Positions 47,473 through 54,218 of a stretch of DNA of 64,000 nt are shown in pieces. The DNA lies in contig NZ_BMTY01000016.1 of assembly GCF_014649915.1 (NCBI RefSeq), forward strand, positions 93,626 through 157,625. Reading direction: 5' to 3'. Position 1 is the first letter of the stretch. The number at the start of each line of letters is the position of its first letter. The stretch comes from Streptomyces toxytricini (lineage in GTDB: Bacteria > Actinomycetota > Actinomycetes > Streptomycetales > Streptomycetaceae). Made by a program: the position numbers and the translations under genes. The notes under the pieces are model-generated. The model was not told the origin of the DNA and searched no databases. It saw only the letters and a program-made list of their open reading frames with translations.

Positions 47473-47491
47473 TTAGGTAAAGCTAACCTCA
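47473..47491. promoter_or_regulatory. Iron box for the monooxygenase-NRPS operon
   Basis: TTAGGTAAAGCTAACCTCA agrees with the iron-box consensus at 16 of 19 positions. It is 90 bases before the monooxygenase ATG at 47382, in the 252-base divergent region shared with the formyltransferase gene. Confidence 0.85.
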
Positions 47492-47577
47492 CCTGCGCCG
47501 AGCTGTCGACCCGACAAACCGGACAGCTGACGACTGTTCAGCCTTCAACTGGCTTGAAACAGACGCGTATTGCAATG

Positions 47578-47596
47578 TTAGGTAAGCCTTGCTTTA
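47578..47596. promoter_or_regulatory. Weaker iron box for the formyltransferase gene
   Basis: TTAGGTAAGCCTTGCTTTA; read on the reverse strand it agrees with the consensus at 14 of 19 positions, including GGCTTACCTAA. It ends 38 bases before the formyltransferase ATG. It is the weakest of the six sites, so control may be looser. Confidence 0.65.
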
Positions 47597-47634
47597 CTTG
47601 CCGCGTTCATTCGCTCTTCCGAGGAGGAACCCCC

Positions 47635-48582
47635 ATGCGGGTCGTCATGTTCGGTTACCAGACGTGGGGTCACCGCACCCTGAAAGCACTCCTGGAGTCC
47701 GAGCACGACGTCGTGATGGTCGTGACACACCCCAAGAGCGAGCACGCCTACGAGAAGATCTGGAGCGACTCGGTCGCCGACCTGGCCGAGGAGCACGGCG
47801 TGCCCGTCGCCATCCGCAACCGGCCCGACGACGAGGAGCTGTTCGACCTCCTCAAGCAGGCCGATCCGGACATCATCGTGGCCAACAACTGGCGTACGTG
47901 GATCCCGCCGCGCATCTACTCGCTCCCCCGCCACGGCACGCTGAACGTCCACGACTCGCTCCTGCCGAAGTACGCCGGCTTCTCCCCGCTGATCTGGGCC
48001 CTCATCAACGGCGAGCGGGAGGTGGGCGTCACGGCCCACATGATGGACGAGGTCCTCGACGCCGGCGACATCGTCGAGCAGCGCGCCGTCCCGGTGGGGC
48101 CCGCCGACACGGCCACCGACCTCTTCCACAAGACGGTCGACCTCATCGCCCCGGTCACCATCGGCGCCCTCGCCCGGATCGCCGCCGGGGAGACCGCGTT
48201 CACCAAGCAGGACCGCTCGCAGGCCAGCTTCTTCCACAAGCGGTCCGAGGAGGACATCCGCATCGACTGGAACTGGCCGGCCGACGTCCTGGAGCGCCTG
48301 GTCCGGGCGCAGTCCGCGCCGTACCCGAGCGCCTTCACCTTCCACAGGGGCAAGCGCCTGGAGATCCTCTCCGCCGTCGTGTCGCAGGGCCGCTACGGCG
48401 GCACGCCCGGCCGCATCTTCTACCGCGAGGGCGAGGGCGTCGTGATCGTCGCCGGCGCCGACGCCCGCACCGGCCGCAACCACGGCCTCGCCGTCACCCG
48501 CGTACGGACGGAGGACGGCCGCGAGCTGCCCGCCACCGAGTACTTCACCTCCATGGGCGGCTACCTCACCGGCCGCCCGTGA
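47635..48582 (+). CDS. N5-hydroxyornithine formyltransferase (CchA-like)
   Basis: A 315-residue protein of the methionyl-tRNA formyltransferase fold. MRVVMFGYQTWGHRTLKALLESEHDVVMVVTHP opens the Rossmann domain. NVHDSLLPKYAGFSPLIWALINGEREVGVTAHMMDEVLDAGDIVEQ carries the formyl-folate His and Asp motifs, and the C-terminal barrel (RAQSAPYPSAFTFHRGKRLEI) resembles Fmt/CchA rather than GART. It would formylate N5-hydroxyornithine with 10-formyl-tetrahydrofolate. GAGGAGG lies before the ATG at 47635. It is divergent from the monooxygenase gene, with an iron box between. Confidence 0.95.
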   Translation: MRVVMFGYQTWGHRTLKALLESEHDVVMVVTHPKSEHAYEKIWSDSVADLAEEHGVPVAIRNRPDDEELFDLLKQADPDIIVANNWRTWIPPRIYSLPRHGTLNVHDSLLPKYAGFSPLIWALINGEREVGVTAHMMDEVLDAGDIVEQRAVPVGPADTATDLFHKTVDLIAPVTIGALARIAAGETAFTKQDRSQASFFHKRSEEDIRIDWNWPADVLERLVRAQSAPYPSAFTFHRGKRLEILSAVVSQGRYGGTPGRIFYREGEGVVIVAGADARTGRNHGLAVTRVRTEDGRELPATEYFTSMGGYLTGRP

Positions 48583-48616
48583 GCGCCGGGGCAGCGCAGC
48601 CCCGGCCTCGAACACT

Positions 48617-48650
48617 CCGGCGCCCCTCGGACGGTCCCGAGGGGCGCCGG
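48617..48650. terminator. Strong hairpin terminator after the formyltransferase gene
   Basis: A perfect 14-base GC-rich stem (48617-48630 pairs with 48637-48650) with a six-base loop, 34 bases past the stop. A weaker GCCGGGG/CCCCGGC hairpin precedes it. It marks the right border of the siderophore locus. Confidence 0.8.
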
Positions 48651-48711
48651 CACTGCACGACACCACCGGGTCGCCGGACCACCGACCCGCAGGGCCAGCA
48701 CGGGGGAGCGA

Positions 48712-49374
48712 ATGGAACAGCCTGTCGTCACCGGCACCGCACGCGACGCGTCGGGAGCGGAGTTCGCCGTCGTCGGCATCTCGAACATGCCCGCGACCGA
48801 CTGGGCCCAGGTGTTCCGGGCCCTCGCGCAGACCGACCTGACGCTCGCGGGCGGCGCGGCGGCCCGGGCGGTGGGCCAGGGCGCCGGCATGACGCCCCCG
48901 GGCGTCCTCGACCTCAACGCGTACCTCATGTACGCGGTCGGGAAGGCCGCGCGCCGCCGGCTCACCGAGCGGCTGGCCGCCCACGGCCTGCGGCTGTGGC
49001 ACCTGACCGTCATGGCGCTGGTGGCCGACATGGGCCCGCAGATGAAGACGCTCCTGGCCGCCCGGCTCGACATGAACACCAGCGACCTGGTGAAGGTCGT
49101 CAACGACCTGGTGAAGGCCGGCCACGTCGTCTGCACCCGGGACCGCGACGACCGGCGGAAGGTCCTCGTCCGGCTGACGCCGGAAGGCCGCGCCTTCCTG
49201 GACCGGCTGAACGCGGACATCGCCGCCACCGACGACGACGTACTGGCCCCGCTGAGCAGGGACGAGCGCCAGGTGCTCGCGTCCCTGCTCCGCCGGGTCC
49301 ACCAGCACCTGGAGCCGAACCCGTCCGATGCGGGCGCCGCCGCGTTAGGTCAGCGGCAGGCGCCCTCGACGTAG
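48712..49374 (+). CDS. MarR-family transcriptional regulator
   Basis: A 220-residue protein. Residues about 65-205 form the MarR domain: LNAYLMYAVGKAARRRLTERLAAHGLRLWHLTVMALVADMG, the recognition helix LDMNTSDLVKVVNDLVKAGHV, and the wing CTRDRDDRRKVLVRLTPEGRAFL with the usual DxRR-x-x-x-V-x-L-T pattern. An extra 60-residue N-terminal part (FAVVGISNMPATDWAQVFRALAQ) is not typical. GGGGGAG lies before the ATG. It follows the siderophore locus after a strong terminator and faces the catabolic operon tail to tail, so it may control either, neither, or itself. Confidence 0.88.
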   Translation: MEQPVVTGTARDASGAEFAVVGISNMPATDWAQVFRALAQTDLTLAGGAAARAVGQGAGMTPPGVLDLNAYLMYAVGKAARRRLTERLAAHGLRLWHLTVMALVADMGPQMKTLLAARLDMNTSDLVKVVNDLVKAGHVVCTRDRDDRRKVLVRLTPEGRAFLDRLNADIAATDDDVLAPLSRDERQVLASLLRRVHQHLEPNPSDAGAAALGQRQAPST

Positions 49375-49472
49375 GTCGCGCGGGGCGGGTGCACGGCGGA
49401 CATCCGGACGGCACCCCGCCGGGCCCCCGGCCGCGGAGACGGGCGGGGGCCCGGCGGCGCCTCTGCCAGGGG

Positions 49473-50489
49473 TCAGGCGTTGACCATGGGGATGACCTCG
49501 GAGCCGTACGCGTCGATCGTGGCCTCGCGGTTGTCGTGCATGTCGTAGACGGCGAACTGGTCTACGCCCAGGCCTCGGAGGTGGCGCAGTTTCGCGACGT
49601 GTGACTCTGCCGGGCCCAGGAGGCAGAAGCGGTCGACGATCTCGTCGGGGACGAACGCCGTGTCCGGGTTTCCGGCGCGGCCGTGGTGGCTGTAGTCGTA
49701 GCCGTGGCGGTCCTTGATGTACGCGGTGAGTTCGTCGGGGACCATGCCCGAGTGCTCACCGTAGCGGGCCACCAGGTCGGCGACGTGGTTGCCGACCATG
49801 CCGCCGAACCAGCGGCACTGGTCGCGGGCGTGGGCCAGGGCCTCCGGGGAGTCGTCGGCCGTGACGTAGGCGGGTGCCGCCACGCAGATGGTGAGGGCGT
49901 CGGGGTCGCGGCCGGCCTCGCTCGCGGCTTCCCGGACGGCCTTCACCATCCACTCCGTCAGGTACGGGTCCGCGAGTTGGAGGATGAAGCCGTCGGCCTT
50001 CTGCCCGGCCAGGGCGAGGGCCTTCGGGCCGTACGCCGCCATCCAGACCGGCAGTCTGCCGTTCCTGATCCACGGGATGCGGACCGGGTTGCCGTCCACG
50101 CTCGCCTCGCGGCCCTCCGCCAGGTCGCGGATGACGTCGATGGCCTCGCCGAGGCGTGCGAGGGTGTTGGGCTTGCGGCCGGCGACGCGCATCGCGGAGT
50201 CGCCGCGGCCGATGCCGCAGACGGTGCGGTTGCCGTACATGTCGTTGAGGGTGGCGAAGGTGGAGGCGGTCACCTCCCAGGTGCGGGTGCCCGGGTTGGT
50301 GACCATCGGGCCGATGTGGAGCTTCTGCGTGTTCGCGAGGATCTGGCTGTAGATGACGAACGGTTCCTGCCAGAGGACCGCGGAGTCGAAGGTCCAGCCG
50401 TAGCGGAAGCCGTTGCGCTCGGCCCGCTTCATGAGGCTGACGACCTGGGAGGCCGGCGGGTCGGTCTGCAGGACGAGGCCGAAGTCCAT
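49473..50489 (-). CDS. LLM-class flavin/F420-dependent oxidoreductase (TIGR03842-like)
   Basis: A 338-residue TIM-barrel oxidoreductase. MDFGLVLQTDPPASQVVSLMKRAERNGFRYGWTFDSAV and RTWEVTASTFATLNDMYGNRTVCGIGRGDSAMRVAGRKP match bacterial luciferase-like enzymes. AAYGPKALALAGQKADGFILQLADPYLTEWMV fits the group often annotated as F420-dependent. It lies at the end of a dihydropyrimidinase/aminotransferase/nitrilase operon, 12 bases after dihydropyrimidinase. It may reduce a pyrimidine or oxidise a product; the cofactor (F420 or FMN) cannot be read from sequence. Confidence 0.85.
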   Translation of the reverse strand: MDFGLVLQTDPPASQVVSLMKRAERNGFRYGWTFDSAVLWQEPFVIYSQILANTQKLHIGPMVTNPGTRTWEVTASTFATLNDMYGNRTVCGIGRGDSAMRVAGRKPNTLARLGEAIDVIRDLAEGREASVDGNPVRIPWIRNGRLPVWMAAYGPKALALAGQKADGFILQLADPYLTEWMVKAVREAASEAGRDPDALTICVAAPAYVTADDSPEALAHARDQCRWFGGMVGNHVADLVARYGEHSGMVPDELTAYIKDRHGYDYSHHGRAGNPDTAFVPDEIVDRFCLLGPAESHVAKLRHLRGLGVDQFAVYDMHDNREATIDAYGSEVIPMVNA

Positions 50490-50501
50490 GCGGGGATCTC
50501 C

Positions 50502-51902
50502 TTACAGGTACTGGCAGGTGGAGCGGTGGATGAACGCCCCGTGGCCGGCCCGGCCGGTGTACTGGCGGCGGTCGATGACGAGTTCGCCCCGGGAGAGGAC
50601 CGTCTCGACGCGCCCGGTGACCCGCCTGCCCTCGTACGCCGAGTAGTCCACGTTCATGTGGTGGGTCTCGGCGGAGAGGACCTGTTCGGCGTGCGGGTCG
50701 TACAGGACGATGTCGGCGTCCGAGCCCGGCGCGATGGTGCCCTTCTGGGGGTAGAGGCCGAACATGCGGGCCGGTGTCGCGCAGGCGATCTCGATCCAGC
50801 GGCGGCGCGAGATGTGCCCGTCCACGACCGCCTGGTGGAGGAGGTCCATGCGGTTCTCGACGCCCGGCAGGCCGTTCGGGATCTTCGAGAAGTCGCCCCG
50901 GCCCAGCTCCTTCTGGCCTCGGAAGCAGAACGGGCAGTGGTCGGTGGAGACGACCTGGAGGTCGTTGGTCCGCAGGCCCCGCCACAGCGCCGCCTGGTGC
51001 TCCTTCGGCCGCAGGGGCGTGCTGCACACGTACTTGGCGCCCTGGAAGTCCGGCTCGGCGAGGTTGTCGGTGGAGAGGAAGAGGTACTGCGGACAGGTCT
51101 CCCCGAAGACCGGCAGCCCCTTGTCGCGGGCCGCCGCCAGCTCCGCCACCGCCTCCTCCGCCGAGACGTGCACCACGTACAGCGGTGAGCCGGCGACCCG
51201 GGCCAGCTGGATCGCCCGGTGGGTGGCCTCGGCCTCCAGCAGCACCTTGCGGACCTCGCCGTGGTGGCGGGGGTCGGTCTCGCCGCGGGCCAGGGCCTGC
51301 TCGACGAGGACGTCGATCGCGATGCCGTTCTCGGCGTGCATCATGATCAGCCCGCCGTTGCCGGAGGCCCGCTGCATGGCGCGCAGGATCTGCCCGTCGT
51401 CGCTGTAGAAGACACCCGGGTAGGCCATGAACAGCTTGAAGGAGGTGATGCCCTCGCCGACGAGGAGGTCCATCTCCTTCAGGGTGGCCTCGTTGACGTC
51501 CGAGAGGATCATGTGGAAGGCGTAGTCGACGGCGCAGTTGCCGTCCGCCTTCGCGTACCAGGCGTCGAGTCCCTCCCGCAGCCCGCGGCCGACGCTCTGG
51601 ACGGCGAAGTCGACGATGGTGGTGGTGCCGCCCCAGGCGGCGGCCCGGGTGCCCGTCTCGAAGGTGTCGGAGGCGGACGTCCCGCCGAAGGGCAGCTCCA
51701 TGTGGGTGTGCGCGTCGACGCCGCCCGGGATGACGTACTTCCCGGTCGCGTCGAGGACGCGGTCGGCCGTCCAGGCTTGGGCGGCCGCCGAGCCGTGGGC
51801 GGCGAGGGCGGCGACCTTGCCGTCCTCGACCAGGACGTCGGCGTGGAGTTCGTCGGCGGCGGTGACGACGAGGCCGCCGCGGATCAGGGTGCGGTGGGAC
51901 AT
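50502..51902 (-). CDS. hydA: Dihydropyrimidinase
   Basis: A 466-residue cyclic amidohydrolase. VDAHTHMELPFGGTSASDTFETGT gives the first His-x-His metal pair, and SFKLFMAYPGVFYSDD the Lys that becomes carbamylated to bridge two zinc ions. MMHAENG and VVHVSAEEA supply His ligands, and VSTDHCPF the Asp. All are intact, as in hydantoinase/dihydropyrimidinase. It opens 5,6-dihydrouracil or dihydrothymine to the ureido acid. The gene begins 14 bases after the aminotransferase stop. Confidence 0.94.
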   Translation of the reverse strand: MSHRTLIRGGLVVTAADELHADVLVEDGKVAALAAHGSAAAQAWTADRVLDATGKYVIPGGVDAHTHMELPFGGTSASDTFETGTRAAAWGGTTTIVDFAVQSVGRGLREGLDAWYAKADGNCAVDYAFHMILSDVNEATLKEMDLLVGEGITSFKLFMAYPGVFYSDDGQILRAMQRASGNGGLIMMHAENGIAIDVLVEQALARGETDPRHHGEVRKVLLEAEATHRAIQLARVAGSPLYVVHVSAEEAVAELAAARDKGLPVFGETCPQYLFLSTDNLAEPDFQGAKYVCSTPLRPKEHQAALWRGLRTNDLQVVSTDHCPFCFRGQKELGRGDFSKIPNGLPGVENRMDLLHQAVVDGHISRRRWIEIACATPARMFGLYPQKGTIAPGSDADIVLYDPHAEQVLSAETHHMNVDYSAYEGRRVTGRVETVLSRGELVIDRRQYTGRAGHGAFIHRSTCQYL

Positions 51903-51916
51903 GCGGCGCCTCCCGG

Positions 51917-53212
51917 CTACACGATGCTGCGCAGGGCCTGTTCGATGGTGTCGGCGCCCTCTTCCGCCTCGGCCACGGTGAGGGACAGCGGGGGCGCGAT
52001 GCGCAGCACGCTGGTGTTGTGCCCGCCGCCCTTGCCGAGGAGCAGGCCGCCGCGGCGGGCGGCTTCCAGTACGGCCGACGCGGCGTCCGGGTCGGCCTGG
52101 TCGGTGCCGGGGCGGGTCAGCTCCACGGCGGCCATCAGGCCGCGGCCGCGGACCTCGCGGACGGCGGGCACGGCGGCCGCGGCGGCGCGGAGCCGTTCGA
52201 GGAGCATGCCGCCGACGCGGCGGGCGTTGCCCTGGAGGTCGTGTTCCAGCAGGTAGCCGAGGTTGGCGAGGCCGGCGGCCATGGTGACCGGGGAGCCGCC
52301 GAACGTGGAGATGGAGTTGGTGTCGAGGCAGTTCATGACCTCGGCGCGGGCGACGACGCCGCCGATGGACATGCCGTTGCCGATGCCCTTGGCGAAGGTG
52401 AGCATGTCGGGGGGGCCGCTGCGGTCGTGGGCCTGCCAGCCCCAGAAGTGGTCGCCGGTACGGCCCCAGCCGGTCTGCACCTCGTCGCTGATCCACAGGA
52501 TGCCGTGCCGGTCGAGGACCTCCCGGAAGGCGGCGTACAGGCCGTCGGGCGGGGAGGTGAACCCGCCGACGCCCTGGATCGGCTCGGCGATCAGCGCCGC
52601 GACGGAGCCGCGGGCCTGGCCGAGGACGTCCTCCAGGTCGGCGACGGCCGCCGCGGTGAACTCCGTGTCCGACAGTGCGGCGAAGGGGCCTCGGGAGCGG
52701 ACCGCGCCGTGGACGTAGTACGTCTGCAGCGGCGACAGGCTCGTCGGGGACCAGCCTCGGTTGCCGGTGACGGAGACGGTGCTGAAGGACCGGCCGTGGT
52801 AGCTGTTGCGCATCGCCAGGATCTGGTTGGAGCGGCGGTACGCGGTCGCGAGCAGCAGGGCGGCGTCGTTGGCCTCGGTGCCGGAGGTGGTGAAGAAGAC
52901 CCGGGCGTCGGGGATGCCGGAGAGCGCGGCGATGCGCTCGGCGAGCTCCACCATGGGGCGGTTGAGGTACAAGGTGGAGGAGTGGATGAGGCGGCCGGCC
53001 TGTTCGGAGACGGCCTTGGTGACCTCGGGCAGTGCGTGCGCGGTCATCGTGGTGAGGATGCCGCCGAAGAAGTCGAGGTAGCGGTTGCCGTCGGCGTCCC
53101 ACACGTGGCGGCCCTCGCCGTGCGTGAGCTCCAGGGGGCTCTCGTAGTACAGCGCCAGCCAGTCGGGCATGACGGAGCGGTGGCGGCTGAGCAGGGGGGT
53201 CGGGTCGGTCAC
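51917..53212 (-). CDS. Class-III aminotransferase, probable beta-alanine/beta-aminoisobutyrate transaminase
   Basis: A 431-residue fold-I PLP enzyme. FFTTSGTEANDAALLLATAYRRSNQILAMRNSYHGRSFSTVSVTG binds PLP, GILWISDEVQTGWGRTGDHFWG has the pyridine-contact Asp, and TFAKGIGNGMSIGGVVA the PLP lysine. It starts at a GTG overlapping the nitrilase stop by four bases; another choice is the ATG at MPDWLALYY. In this neighbourhood it should transaminate the beta-amino acid released by the nitrilase-family enzyme. Confidence 0.9.
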   Translation of the reverse strand: MTDPTPLLSRHRSVMPDWLALYYESPLELTHGEGRHVWDADGNRYLDFFGGILTTMTAHALPEVTKAVSEQAGRLIHSSTLYLNRPMVELAERIAALSGIPDARVFFTTSGTEANDAALLLATAYRRSNQILAMRNSYHGRSFSTVSVTGNRGWSPTSLSPLQTYYVHGAVRSRGPFAALSDTEFTAAAVADLEDVLGQARGSVAALIAEPIQGVGGFTSPPDGLYAAFREVLDRHGILWISDEVQTGWGRTGDHFWGWQAHDRSGPPDMLTFAKGIGNGMSIGGVVARAEVMNCLDTNSISTFGGSPVTMAAGLANLGYLLEHDLQGNARRVGGMLLERLRAAAAAVPAVREVRGRGLMAAVELTRPGTDQADPDAASAVLEAARRGGLLLGKGGGHNTSVLRIAPPLSLTVAEAEEGADTIEQALRSIV

Positions 53213-54051
53213 GGCTGGACGAGTCCTTCGTAGGCGTCGGGGCGGCGGTCGCGGTAGAAGGCCCACTGGGTGCGGACCTGGTGGATGAGGTCGAAGTCCA
53301 GGTCGCGGACGAGGAGTTCCTCCTCCTTGTCGCTGGCGACGTCCCCGACGAACTGCCCGCGGGGGTCGACGAAGTAGCTGGTGCCGTAGAAGTCGTTGTC
53401 GCCGTACTCCTCGCGGCCGACGCGGTTGATCGCGGCGATGAAGTACTCGTTCGCGACGGCGGAGGCGGGCTGCTCCAGCTGCCACAGGTGCGCGGACAGG
53501 CCGCGGTGGGTGGCGGAGGGGTTGTAGACGAGCTGGGCGCCGGCGAGGCCGAGGGCGCGCCAGCCCTCCGGGAAGTGCCGGTCGTAGCAGATGTAGACGC
53601 CGACCTTGCCGACGGCGGTGTCGAAGACCGGCCAGCCGAGGTTGCCGGGGCGGAAGTAGTACTTCTCCCAGAAGCCCTTGACCTGCGGGATGTGGTGCTT
53701 GCGGTACTTGCCGAGGTAGCTGCCGTCGGCGTCGATGACGGCGGCGGTGTTGTAGTAGAAGCCGGAGTCCTCGATCTCGAAGACGGGGACGACGATGACC
53801 ATGCCGGTCTCGCGGGCGAGGTCCTGCATGCGGCGGACGGTCGGGCCGTCGGGGACGGGCTCGGCCCAGCGGTAGTGCTCGGGCTCCTGCACCTGGCAGA
53901 AGTAGGGGGCGTTGAAGACCTCCTGGAACCCGATGATCCGCGCGCCCTGGGCTGCGGCCGCGCGGGCGTGCGCCTCGTGTTTGGCGATCATCGACTCGGT
54001 GTCTCCGGTCCAGGTGGCCTGGACGAGTGCGGCGCGGACGACTTGGGCCAT
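53209..54051 (-). CDS. Nitrilase-superfamily carbon-nitrogen hydrolase, probable beta-ureidopropionase
   Basis: A 280-residue enzyme with the Glu-Lys-Cys triad: IIGFQEVFNAPYF (Glu), YRKHHIPQVKGFWEKYYF (Lys) and VGVYICYDRHFPEGWRALGL (Cys). The KHHIP and FWEKYYFRPGN segments resemble beta-ureidopropionase and N-carbamoylputrescine amidase. It would hydrolyse N-carbamoyl-beta-alanine to beta-alanine, ammonia and CO2, the step after dihydropyrimidinase. ATG 54051 has GAGGAG upstream. It is the first gene of the four-gene minus-strand operon. Confidence 0.92.
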   Translation of the reverse strand: MAQVVRAALVQATWTGDTESMIAKHEAHARAAAAQGARIIGFQEVFNAPYFCQVQEPEHYRWAEPVPDGPTVRRMQDLARETGMVIVVPVFEIEDSGFYYNTAAVIDADGSYLGKYRKHHIPQVKGFWEKYYFRPGNLGWPVFDTAVGKVGVYICYDRHFPEGWRALGLAGAQLVYNPSATHRGLSAHLWQLEQPASAVANEYFIAAINRVGREEYGDNDFYGTSYFVDPRGQFVGDVASDKEEELLVRDLDFDLIHQVRTQWAFYRDRRPDAYEGLVQP

Positions 54052-54082
54052 GAGCTGCTCCTCGCGACGGGAACGCCGACTT

Positions 54083-54107
54083 CTACGCACGTAGACGGTG
54101 TGCGTAG
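54083..54107. promoter_or_regulatory. Inverted repeat upstream of the pyrimidine catabolic operon
   Basis: CTACGCAC (54083-54090) and GTGCGTAG (54100-54107) form an eight-base inverted repeat with a nine-base spacer, inside a 168-base gap before the nitrilase ATG at 54051. A second GTAGA/TCTAC palindrome overlaps it. It is a candidate operator; the regulator is not identified. Confidence 0.5.
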
Positions 54108-54218
54108 GGAGTAGAACGTAGGCCCCGTCACACTGCGGGGCAAGACCGCCTTGCACGGTTGGAGCAGTCGGTCGCAATCGAGCAGAGTTCGGTCAAACTC
54201 GCTCAATAGGCGGTCGGT

